Part shown: one piece after another, positions 1-7,392 of the stretch
How positions within the stretch are numbered: the stretch's first letter is position 1
How the letters are laid out: each line of letters begins with the position of its first letter
NCBI GenBank assembly: GCA_020845495.1
Contig: JADLFM010000160.1
Location: forward strand, 1 to 10,240
DNA from: Chloroflexota bacterium
GTDB lineage: Bacteria > Chloroflexota > UBA6077 > JACCZL01
Length of the DNA stretch: 10,240 nucleotides
Direction: 5' to 3'
The notes under the pieces: generated by a model
What the model was told of the DNA's origin: nothing
What the model saw: the letters and a program-made list of their open reading frames with translations, nothing else
Databases searched by the model: none
Translations under genes and position numbers: made by a program

Positions 1-671
1 GCCTGGGGCCCCGCCAGCGCGAGCAGGTCCGCGAGGCGCTGGCGGTCGCGGCGTACCTGGCCGATCCTGCCTGGCCGGTCGTGCGGACCCTGGTCTGCGA
101 CGACGCGCCCCAGTTCCGCGCGATCACGGAGGAGCTGGCGCTGTGTTGGATCCACGAGGGCCGCCACTGCAAGCAGTTGACCCCGTGGCTGCCCCAGCCG
201 CGTGCCGTCCTGGCCGACATCCTCGACCAGTTCTGGACCTACTACCGCGAGCTGCTGGCCTACCGCGAGTACCCCACCCCCGCGGAGCGCGCCCGGCTCG
301 ATGCCCGCTTCGACGACCTGTTCGGCACCACGACCGGCTACGCCGAGCTCGACCGCCGCCTCGCGCTCACCCGCGACAAGAAGCCCGAGCTCCTGCTGGT
401 CCTGGAGCATCCCGAACTGCCGCTGCACAACAACCCGGCCGAGCTCGGCGCCCGCCAACGGGTCCGCAAGCGCGACGTGAGCTTCGGCCCCCGCAGCCCG
501 GCCGGCGCCGCCGCCTGGGACACTTTCATGACCCTGGCCGCCACCACCCGCAAGCTCGGCCTCGACTTCGCCGCCTTCCTCATCGACCGCTTCACCCGCG
601 CCGGCCAGATCCCGCCCCTCGCTGACCTCATCACGGCCCGCGCCGCTCAGGCCGCCGGCGCCCCCGCCTGA
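1..671 (+). CDS. IS66-like DDE transposase, C-terminal part (cut by left window edge)
   Basis: The reading frame is open from base 3 with no start in the window needed; a GTG at 81 is internal to the conserved region, so the gene begins upstream. The protein carries a V-C-D-D-A-P-Q-F segment that would supply a catalytic Asp, a C-W-I-H-E-G-R-H segment like the CWAHARR motif of IS66 transposases, and near the C-terminus H-N-N-P-A-E-L-G-A-R-Q-R, matching the IS66 DNN-AAE-R signature with the catalytic Glu. The upstream part with the first Asp is outside the window. The stop TGA lies at 669-671. No clear terminal inverted repeat was seen downstream, so the right end of the element is undefined. 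The last 25 bases overlap the convergent minus-strand gene. IS66 assignment is by motif memory; a related DDE family is possible. Confidence 0.8.
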   Translation, partial: LGPRQREQVREALAVAAYLADPAWPVVRTLVCDDAPQFRAITEELALCWIHEGRHCKQLTPWLPQPRAVLADILDQFWTYYRELLAYREYPTPAERARLDARFDDLFGTTTGYAELDRRLALTRDKKPELLLVLEHPELPLHNNPAELGARQRVRKRDVSFGPRSPAGAAAWDTFMTLAATTRKLGLDFAAFLIDRFTRAGQIPPLADLITARAAQAAGAPA

Positions 672-1321
672 CTCACGCTGCCATCGCTACCCTGCCGGAT
701 TGAGGTGATACCAGCGCTACACCTTGTTTCTGATTGACCGGTTGGACTCGCGGGCGGCAACGTAGGTCCACAAATGTATTCTTGGGGTTCTGTTCTCTCG
801 TAAGATCCGTAACCGAAGAAAACATCGTTTGCAATGGATTCAGGGATCACGAACACCATGACGATATAGGGATTCGCCGAGGTGACGATCGGCCGCTCTG
901 TGTATGCTCGTGTCGTGGACTGAGTGCCTCTTACCAGCACAACATTTGGCCCAAGGGCTACGGGCTGCTGCGGGCATCCCGAATCGACAGTTGGCGTGAC
1001 GCGCTGAGAATCGATCAGTACCCAGTTCGGATGCGTCGCGAGGCCCGTCAGGGCATCCTCAACTGCCATGCGAGCCGCCTTGGGATCAACGTCAGCCCCC
1101 TCAACGGCCTGCACGCATACGGCGACCTTCGATCTGCCGCCGATCACATGGTTCGTCTTCGGGGCTAGATCCCATACCTGCCACGGGCGCGTCGTAGCGA
1201 TCACTCCAGCAACTGCCAACGTGCTCGCGGCTGCGATCACCAGCCAGACGAAGACACCTCGTCGGGACCGCCCCGACGGGGAGTGAGGTGCAGGTCTTCG
1301 ACCTTGACCAAGGCGATGCAA
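647..1321 (-). CDS. Membrane-anchored hypothetical protein
   Basis: I do not recognise this 224-residue protein. It starts at TTG (1319-1321), the only start before an in-frame stop just upstream, and GGAG on the minus strand (plus 1331-1334) sits 9 bases before it. Residues 1-22 are basic (several Arg), followed by one hydrophobic segment at about 23-42, then a mostly polar domain. This fits a signal-anchor protein with its C-terminal domain outside the membrane. Four cysteines (69, 116, 184, 201) lie in that domain and could pair. Base composition is lower in GC than the SUF genes (about 52% over 721-960 by hand count), suggesting separate origin. The 3' end overlaps the transposase gene by 25 bases, so the last residues may have been replaced or truncated by that insertion. 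Confidence 0.6.
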   Translation of the reverse strand: MHRLGQGRRPAPHSPSGRSRRGVFVWLVIAAASTLAVAGVIATTRPWQVWDLAPKTNHVIGGRSKVAVCVQAVEGADVDPKAARMAVEDALTGLATHPNWVLIDSQRVTPTVDSGCPQQPVALGPNVVLVRGTQSTTRAYTERPIVTSANPYIVMVFVIPESIANDVFFGYGSYERTEPQEYICGPTLPPASPTGQSETRCSAGITSIRQGSDGSVSQAGAPAA

Positions 1322-1447
1322 TGCTCAGTGCTCCGGACGCGCCGCGTGATGGCCGTCTAGAGGCCCGGCTGCATGCCTCTCGCACGTGCGCGACGGCTAG
1401 CGTAACACGTCGTTGGCGTAGTTGCAACGCGGGAGGGATCGGATAGC

Positions 1448-2350
1448 ATGTGCCGAACTGCAATGCCCGGCCGACTCTTGATGCGCGCCGATGATGAGGA
1501 GTGCCACACGGACGATACCAGCAAGGGAGTGGTCCCCAAGCATGCTCCGGGCCGAGTACGCTTCGGCCTCGGCGGTCCGCGTCGTCGGTTGCTCCTGCTG
1601 GCAGGGCTTGGCGCGGCGGTCGGCGCTGGCGTCGTGGCCCGCGAGACCCCTGCCGCGAAGGCCGACGGGCGCGTGATCGGCGTGCCGCTCGGCTATGCAC
1701 CACTCGACGCGCAGTCGGACGGCGTGTAAGGCTACGCCATTGGCCCGAATAATGCCGGGGTGCTGGGCCGGAGCAATGACCTGAACGGTGTCGGCGTCTA
1801 CGGCACGGCCCCGAGCGGCGTGGCCGTGCATGGCGAGAGCGCAACCGGCACGGCGGTGGGCGCTCGCTCCAACACGGGGGCTGGGGTCCGCGCCCAGAGC
1901 ACCAGTGGCACAGCGCTCACCGGCATCTCAAGCACCGGCCTGGGTGTCTACTGCAAAGGCGGCCCCTTCGGCCTCGTCGGCGAGCCGCAGGGCGGCAATG
2001 GCGTCGCTCTGCGTGGCTCCACCACGACCGGTTTCGGCGTCTTCGGCTCGGCTGAAGCGAACGGCTCGACTGGCGTCTACGGCGAGAGCCACACCGCTGG
2101 CGCGTACGGTGTGCCCGCCGTCAGCACCCAGGGCGTCGGACTCCATGCTTCGGGAGGCGTCCGGGCGGCCGTCTTCGTCGGAGATGTCGAGGTGCAGAGC
2201 AACCTAACGGTCCTCGGCGGGTTCACGAAATCGGCCGCTATCAAGCATCCGGACGGGACGTTCCGGCGCTTCTATTCGGTTGAGGCTCCAGGGCGATGGC
2301 ATGTTCATTGGTGTACGCGAAGCATCATGGAACGGGCGGTCGGGGACTGA
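1448..2350 (+). pseudogene. Tat-exported glycine-rich GVYG-repeat protein, broken by an in-frame TAA
   Basis: Two open stretches (1448-1729 and 1730-2350) lie in one frame, separated only by TAA at 1727-1729. The first encodes a basic leader with P-R-R-R-L-L-L-L-A-G, a twin-arginine-type signal with a likely cleavage after A-A-K-A. The second is a run of short glycine repeats (G-V-Y-G, G-V-A-V-H-G, G-V-F-G and similar) ending with T-K-S-A-A-I-K-H-P-D-G-T-F-R-R-F-Y-S-V-E-A-P, a tail I associate with exported repeat proteins of Chloroflexota and similar phyla. Such repeats may fold as a beta-helix or fibre; that is inference. TAA probably replaced CAA (Gln), since the context reads G-V-[Q]-G-Y-A. 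GGGAGGG at 1431-1437 precedes the ATG. The 3' end is also lost: the frame runs into the REP element and stops at a TGA inside its first hairpin. Confidence 0.7.
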
Positions 2351-2462
2351 AGTCCCCGCCTACAGTCACACCGTCGCTGCGCGACGGACACCGGACAGGG
2401 ACTGGTGAGACTACAGCGTCGCGAAGCGACTGCAGGATGGTAGGCGGGGCTTTCAAGCCCCG
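2341..2462. mobile_element. Non-autonomous REP pair (BIME/MITE-like element), 122 bp
   Basis: Two REP-type units lie head to head in inverted orientation. The left unit has a perfect 8-bp stem (CGGGGACT/AGTCCCCG, 2341-2358, 2-base loop), a 12-base linker containing CTAC (GTAG on the other strand), and a second 7-bp hairpin (CCGTCGC/GCGACGG, 2371-2387). The right unit mirrors it: hairpin GTCGC-GAA-GCGAC (2418-2430), a 14-base linker ending with GTAGG, and a perfect 8-bp stem (CGGGGCTT/AAGCCCCG, 2445-2462). GTAG at the foot of a GC stem is the classic REP signature. The spacing is identical to that at the ends of the transposase-carrying element at 9496-10110, so the copy was probably mobilised by that transposase family. 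It interrupts the 3' end of the preceding pseudogene. Confidence 0.8.
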
Positions 2463-2518
2463 ACGCGGCGGCACGACAACATCAACATGCGATTGCCCCG
2501 TAACCCCGGCCTGTGCTC

Positions 2519-2548
2519 TTGCTCCTGGTCAGGGGCCGCTGCTAGAAT
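2519..2548 (+). promoter_or_regulatory. Putative promoter of the SUF operon
   Basis: TAGAAT at 2543-2548 matches the sigma-70 type -10 consensus at five of six bases. TTGCTC at 2519-2524, 18 bases upstream, is a weak -35 (only TTG matches). The -10 overlaps the inverted repeat at 2546-2570 and lies about 75 bases before the first gene of the operon. The position is supported by this overlap more than by the -35. Confidence 0.45.
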
Positions 2549-2570
2549 TCCTACCAGTCTAGTAGGAATT
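2546..2570. promoter_or_regulatory. Perfect inverted-repeat operator, probably for the Rrf2 regulator
   Basis: AATTCCTAC and GTAGGAATT form a perfect 9-bp inverted repeat around a 7-base centre (CAGTCTA). The 25-bp size and symmetry fit a dimeric winged-helix regulator such as Rrf2. It overlaps the putative -10 box and the expected transcription start, a typical position for a repressor site, and the next gene codes for an Rrf2 protein. There is no run of T after it, so it is not a terminator. The binding protein is inferred from context. Confidence 0.65.
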
Positions 2571-2578
2571 TCGCAGGT

Positions 2579-2596
2579 GGCCGCGCAACCGCGGTC
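2579..2596 (+). other. Small leader hairpin upstream of the regulator gene
   Basis: CCGCG (2581-2585) and CGCGG (2590-2594) pair around a 4-base loop in the untranslated leader, about 30 bases before the start codon. It is short and GC-rich and may be coincidental; no riboswitch architecture is recognisable. Confidence 0.25.
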
Positions 2597-2623
2597 ACGC
2601 GCACGATTGAGGGCATTCCCAGG

Positions 2624-3124
2624 GTGAAGGTTTCCACGCGCGCGCACTACGGCTTGCGGGCCATGACCCAGCTCGCCAGAGCGCACGGACAGGGATTATT
2701 GTCGCTGGCCGAGATCTCGCGCACGGAGCTGCTGCCGCTCGCCTACCTCGAGCAGCTGATCGGCGAGCTTCGCCGGGCCGGCCTCGTGGAGGGCGTGCGC
2801 GGCCTCCACGGCGGCTACCGCCTGACCAGGCCGCCCACCGAGATCACCGTCGGCGAGGTCTACCGCGTCCTCGAAGGGCCGATCGCGCCCGTCGAGTGCA
2901 CGGCGGACGACTACCTCCCCCACTCCTGTGACCGCGAGGCCGGCTGTGTCTCGCGCAACGTCTGGGAGCGGGTTCAACAGGCTATCAGCGGCGTGCTCGA
3001 CGCGACGACGCTGAACGATCTGTGCCATGGGGCGCCGGCTCGTGCGGGGTCTGGCCTCATCGCCATCGAGATGATTACCGGGGCGCGAGCCACCGTGAAA
3101 GAAGGGTGCCTGAAGACACCATGA
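2624..3124 (+). CDS. Rrf2/IscR-family transcriptional regulator of the SUF operon
   Basis: This 166-residue protein begins [14 protein letters not shown], the standard N-terminus of Rrf2 winged-helix proteins, followed by S-L-A-E-I-S (helix-turn-helix, about 27-50) and the wing G-L-H-G-G-Y-R-L (60-67). Three cysteines at 92, 102 and 108 (C-x9-C-x5-C) sit where IscR holds its [2Fe-2S] ligands, though IscR spacing is C-x5-C-x5-C. This supports a role as an Fe-S sensing repressor. The start is GTG at 2624 with GAGGG (2609-2613) ten bases upstream. Its stop overlaps the sufC start (ATGA, 3121-3124), implying translational coupling and one transcript. It is probably autoregulated through the inverted repeat at 2546-2570. 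Cluster binding and effector are inferred. Confidence 0.9.
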   Translation: MKVSTRAHYGLRAMTQLARAHGQGLLSLAEISRTELLPLAYLEQLIGELRRAGLVEGVRGLHGGYRLTRPPTEITVGEVYRVLEGPIAPVECTADDYLPHSCDREAGCVSRNVWERVQQAISGVLDATTLNDLCHGAPARAGSGLIAIEMITGARATVKEGCLKTP

Positions 3125-3921
3125 GTTCGTCTGGATCTACGGCGCAGCCGACGTTCCTCATCGAAGACCTTCACGTCTCGGTCGAGGGCAAGGAGATCCT
3201 GCGGGGGGTCAACCTCGCCGTTCGGCAGGGCGAGATTCACGCCCTGATGGGTCCGAACGGCTCAGGCAAGAGCACCCTCGCCAACGCCCTGATGGGCCAC
3301 CCGAAGTACGCGGTCACCCGGGGGCGGGCGATGTTCCAGGGCCAGAACATCCTGGAGCTGACGCCAGACGAGCGGGCCCGGCTCGGCCTCTTCCTGGCGT
3401 TCCAGTACCCCGTCGCCATCCCGGGTGTCAGCCTCGGCAACTTCCTGCGCGCCGCCACCCGGGCCGTCCACGGCCCTGGCATGACGGCTGGCGCGTTCAG
3501 GCGGGAGCTGATGGACAAGATGAAGCTCCTCAAGATGGACCCGTCCTTCGCGGCACGGTACGTGAACGACGGTCTGTCGGGTGGTGAGAAGAAGCGGGCC
3601 GAAGTGCTCCAGATGGCGCTGCTCCAGCCGAAGATCGCCGTGATGGACGAGACCGATTCCGGCCTCGACATCGATGCTCTTCGGATTGTGGCCGAGAGCG
3701 TCAACGCGATCCACACCGCTGAGATGGGCGTGCTGGTCATCACCCACTACCAGCGGCTGCTGAACTACATCAAGCCCGAGTTCGTCCACGTGCTGGTCGC
3801 GGGCCGCATCGTCAAGTCGGGCGGCTACGAGCTGGTCGAGCAACTGGAGTCCGAGGGGTATGACCCGATCATCCGTGACGTCGAGCAGCGCGAGGCCGTC
3901 GGGGCCGGGCGGGAGGCCTAG
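3121..3921 (+). CDS. sufC: SufC, ATPase subunit of the SufBCD scaffold
   Basis: The 266-residue protein is an ABC-type ATPase that powers cluster assembly on the cytosolic SufBC2D complex. It shows Walker [10 protein letters not shown] (44-52), Q-loop Gln95 in F-Q-Y-P, ABC signature L-S-G-G-E-K-K-R (152-159), Walker B A-V-M-D-E (173-177), D-loop S-G-L-D (180-183) and switch His209. The [10 protein letters not shown] stretch is characteristic of SufC. No membrane segments are present. The frame is open further upstream, but ATG at 3121 is preferred because it gives the normal family N-terminus and overlaps the regulator stop by four bases. Its stop lies five bases before sufB. Confidence 0.97.
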   Translation: MSSSGSTAQPTFLIEDLHVSVEGKEILRGVNLAVRQGEIHALMGPNGSGKSTLANALMGHPKYAVTRGRAMFQGQNILELTPDERARLGLFLAFQYPVAIPGVSLGNFLRAATRAVHGPGMTAGAFRRELMDKMKLLKMDPSFAARYVNDGLSGGEKKRAEVLQMALLQPKIAVMDETDSGLDIDALRIVAESVNAIHTAEMGVLVITHYQRLLNYIKPEFVHVLVAGRIVKSGGYELVEQLESEGYDPIIRDVEQREAVGAGREA

Positions 3922-3926
3922 CAACT

Positions 3927-5339
<1,413 letters not shown>

Positions 5340-5402
5340 CACCGACGAGTCAAGGCCAGGAGACAGGCGCGGATGGCGCCCGGGGATCCGGAGCCTCCAC
5401 CC

Positions 5403-5499
5403 CTGTCAGCCTGAGCGCAGCGAAGGACCTCACCCGCTGACCGGTGTGTCTGGGAGATCCCTCGCTGCACTCGCAGGCTCGTTCCGCTCAGGATGACAG
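5403..5499. repeat. Intergenic inverted repeat, GAGCGCAGCGAAGGA family, copy 1
   Basis: The ends are inverted copies of each other: CTGTCAGCCTGAGCG (5403-5417) against CGCTCAGGATGACAG (5485-5499), 14 of 15 matching. Next to the left end is CTGAGCGCAGCGAAGGA; toward the right end a GAGATCCCTCGCTGC stretch (5454-5468) repeats the motif in reverse. The same motif pair recurs at 7251-7333, so this is a dispersed family and not a chance palindrome. It fills the sufB-sufD gap. It carries no open frame and no T-run, so it is probably transcribed and folded within the operon mRNA. Confidence 0.75.
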
Positions 5500-5559
5500 T
5501 CTGTCTTATTGAGGCGCGGGAACCTCAAGGGTTGCCGGTCGGGAAATGCGAGCGACGTA

Positions 5560-6933
5560 GTGACACAATCTGAGCTTCAGACTCGGCCGGCGGCCACGAT
5601 GCCGACTGCCGAGTCCATCGAGAAAACCTCGCGCGAGCGCGGCGAGCCGGCCTGGCTCACGGCGCAGCGCGTGGCCGCCTGGGCCAACGCCGAAGGGCTG
5701 GAGGTGCCGCCACGCCAGCAGGAAGGCTGGCGGCGCACCGACTTCGGCGAGCTTGATCTGGAAGGGCTGGTCGCGCAGGGGGCCTCCGGGCACGCGGCCG
5801 GGGCGCACAGCACCCTGGCCGAGGGTCTGACTGGGCTGGCCGGGTCGGTCCGCTTCGAGGACGGCGCGCTCAAGGAGCAGACGCTCCAGCCTGAGCTGGC
5901 GAGGAAGGGCGTCATCGTCACCTCGCTGCGGAAGGCGCTGGCCGAGCAGCCCGCCCTCGTCGAGCAGTACCTGGGACGGCTGGTCACCGGCCGCGAGAAC
6001 ACGCTGGTGGCGCTCGCGGCGGCGCTCTGGGATGACGGCCTGTTCGTCTACGTGCCGCGCGGCGTCGGCGTCGAGCAGCCGATCCTCAGCCGCTTCGCCT
6101 CGACCACCGGCACGCCGTCCTACTTCCGCTCGCTGGTCGTCGTGGAAGAGGGCGCTGAGGCGACAATTGTCGAAGACTACGTGTCCGACGAGGCGGCCGG
6201 CGAGTCGCTGGCCTCCGGCACGGTCGAGATCGTGACCGGGCAGGCGGCGCGCCTGCGCTACGCCAACCTCCAGGAGTGGAACACCCAGACCTGGCACTTC
6301 AACCACCTGAAGTCCGAGACCGGCCGCGACAGCCGCGTTGACTGGCTGTTCGTGGCGGTCGGCGGCAGGGCGCACCGCGCCGAGGTGGACGCCGCGCTCA
6401 ACGGCCAGGGCTCCGAGACGGAACTGGTGGGCCTGATCTTCGGGGATGGCGAGCAGCAGTTCGACCACCAGGTGCTGCAGGACCACATCGGCAACGATAC
6501 CCGCAGCAACTCGAACTTCAAGGCGGCGCTGGGCGACGCCTCGGCCTCGAACTTCCAGGGCATGATCCGGGTCAACAAGACCTCGCTGCGGACGGACTCC
6601 AATCTGGAGAACCGCAACCTGCTGCTGAGCGATCACTCCAAGGCCGAGTCTGACCCGCGCCTGGAGATCCTCAACAGCGACGTGGTCCGCTGCGCCCACG
6701 GCGCGACGGTCGGCCCGCTCGACCCGGAGATCCTCTTCTACATCCAGTGCCGTGGCGTCCCGAAGGATGAGGCCCGGCGGCTGGTCGTGGAGGCGTTCTT
6801 CGAGGAAGTATTGGAGCAGATCCCCGTCGCATCGATCCGTGCGAGCGTCTGGCGGACCGTCCAGCGCAAGCTCGGGCGTGAGATCACGCCGGACGCCGTG
6901 CCGGCCGGAGCGGACGCATGGCAACGTGGGTAA
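5560..6933 (+). CDS. sufD: SufD, scaffold partner of SufB
   Basis: The 457-residue protein is the SufD-type paralogue of SufB in the SufBC2D complex. It has the N-terminal R-G-E-P-A-W-L-T-A-Q-R segment, a beta-helix core (L-F-V-Y-V-P-R-G-V-G-V-E-Q-P-I), and the C-terminal R-C-A-H-G-A-T-V-G-P-L-D region. His380 in C-A-H-G probably corresponds to the functionally important His360 of E. coli SufD. The start is uncertain: GTG at 5560 gives M-T-Q-S-E-L and is chosen here. ATG at 5599 gives a protein 13 residues shorter, and TTG at 5509 would begin just after the repeat. None has a strong ribosome site. The gene overlaps the Rieske gene by 16 bases. Confidence 0.94.
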   Translation: MTQSELQTRPAATMPTAESIEKTSRERGEPAWLTAQRVAAWANAEGLEVPPRQQEGWRRTDFGELDLEGLVAQGASGHAAGAHSTLAEGLTGLAGSVRFEDGALKEQTLQPELARKGVIVTSLRKALAEQPALVEQYLGRLVTGRENTLVALAAALWDDGLFVYVPRGVGVEQPILSRFASTTGTPSYFRSLVVVEEGAEATIVEDYVSDEAAGESLASGTVEIVTGQAARLRYANLQEWNTQTWHFNHLKSETGRDSRVDWLFVAVGGRAHRAEVDAALNGQGSETELVGLIFGDGEQQFDHQVLQDHIGNDTRSNSNFKAALGDASASNFQGMIRVNKTSLRTDSNLENRNLLLSDHSKAESDPRLEILNSDVVRCAHGATVGPLDPEILFYIQCRGVPKDEARRLVVEAFFEEVLEQIPVASIRASVWRTVQRKLGREITPDAVPAGADAWQRG

Positions 6934-7229
6934 GTGGCGGCCGGGCTGACGATCTGCAGCCCGGCGCGGTCCGCATCGTCAAGGCCGGACGTACGCGGCT
7001 GGCCGTCTGCAACGTCGACAGCAGCATTCACTGCATCGCCGACGTCTGCACCCACGACGGCGCATCGTTCGACACCGCCGAGCTTGACGGCAACGAGATC
7101 GAGTGCCCCCGTCACGGCGCTCGCTTCGACGTGACGGACGGACGGGCGACCTGCCTGCCGGCCATCACGCCGGTCAAGGTGTATCCTGTCCGTGTCGAAA
7201 ACGGCGAAATCCAGATCCAGGTCGAGTGA
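6918..7229 (+). CDS. Rieske-type [2Fe-2S] ferredoxin in the SUF operon
   Basis: This 103-residue soluble protein has a complete Rieske cluster motif: Cys44-Thr-His46 and, after 16 residues, Cys63-Pro-Arg-His66, followed by G-A-R-F-D. It resembles the ferredoxin components of non-haem iron oxygenases and the NirD small subunit. The protein has no signal peptide or membrane helix, so it is cytosolic. GGAG (6907-6910) precedes the ATG by seven bases, and the gene overlaps the end of sufD by 16 bases, so it is translated as part of the operon. In several Actinobacteria and Chloroflexota a Rieske gene sits at this place, which suggests an electron-transfer role in cluster assembly, but its partner is not established. 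It could also be a client protein of the pathway. Confidence 0.9.
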   Translation: MATWVSGGRADDLQPGAVRIVKAGRTRLAVCNVDSSIHCIADVCTHDGASFDTAELDGNEIECPRHGARFDVTDGRATCLPAITPVKVYPVRVENGEIQIQVE

Positions 7230-7250
7230 AGCGGCGCCACGAACCATGCA

Positions 7251-7333
7251 TGTCATGTTGAGCGAAGCGAAACATCCCCCTGCTGTAGCTTCGATGTCCG
7301 CATGTGAGATCCTTCGCTGCGCTCAGGATGACA
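7251..7333. repeat. Intergenic inverted repeat, GAGCGCAGCGAAGGA family, copy 2
   Basis: The left end (7251-7276) starts TGTCATGTTGAGCGAAGCGA and the right end (7306-7333) is an inverted version ending GCGCTCAGGATGACA. Each end has short flanking arms that co-vary: ATGTT/AACAT at the left, ATCCT/AGGAT (on the minus strand) at the right. This supports a folded hairpin at each end. It shares its ends with the copy at 5403-5499 and fills the gap between the Rieske gene and sufS. Confidence 0.75.
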
Positions 7334-7392
7334 GTTCTGCGTATCCAGCGTCCCAGAGCAGACAACGGCCGGGTCACCCGTTAGGAAGCTAG

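Noticed and set aside
734..1168. Plus-strand small gene in the low-GC region
   Set aside because: It overlaps the minus-strand membrane protein, which has a signal anchor and a well-spaced ribosome site. The plus frame has neither.
2546..2570. Terminator for the upstream pseudogene
   Set aside because: The palindrome is AT-rich with a 7-base centre and no T-run. Its overlap with a -10 box fits an operator better.
3022..3120. N-terminal extension of SufC from an upstream ATG
   Set aside because: The extra 33 residues lie inside the Rrf2 gene and match no SufC N-terminus. ATG at 3121 gives the family length.
5340..5559. Promoter or small RNA gene between sufB and sufD
   Set aside because: No convincing -35/-10 pair or independent RNA architecture was seen. 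The gap is explained by the dispersed repeat.
5506..6924. Long minus-strand open frame opposite sufD
   Set aside because: A shadow of the sufD reading frame with biased composition and no domain.
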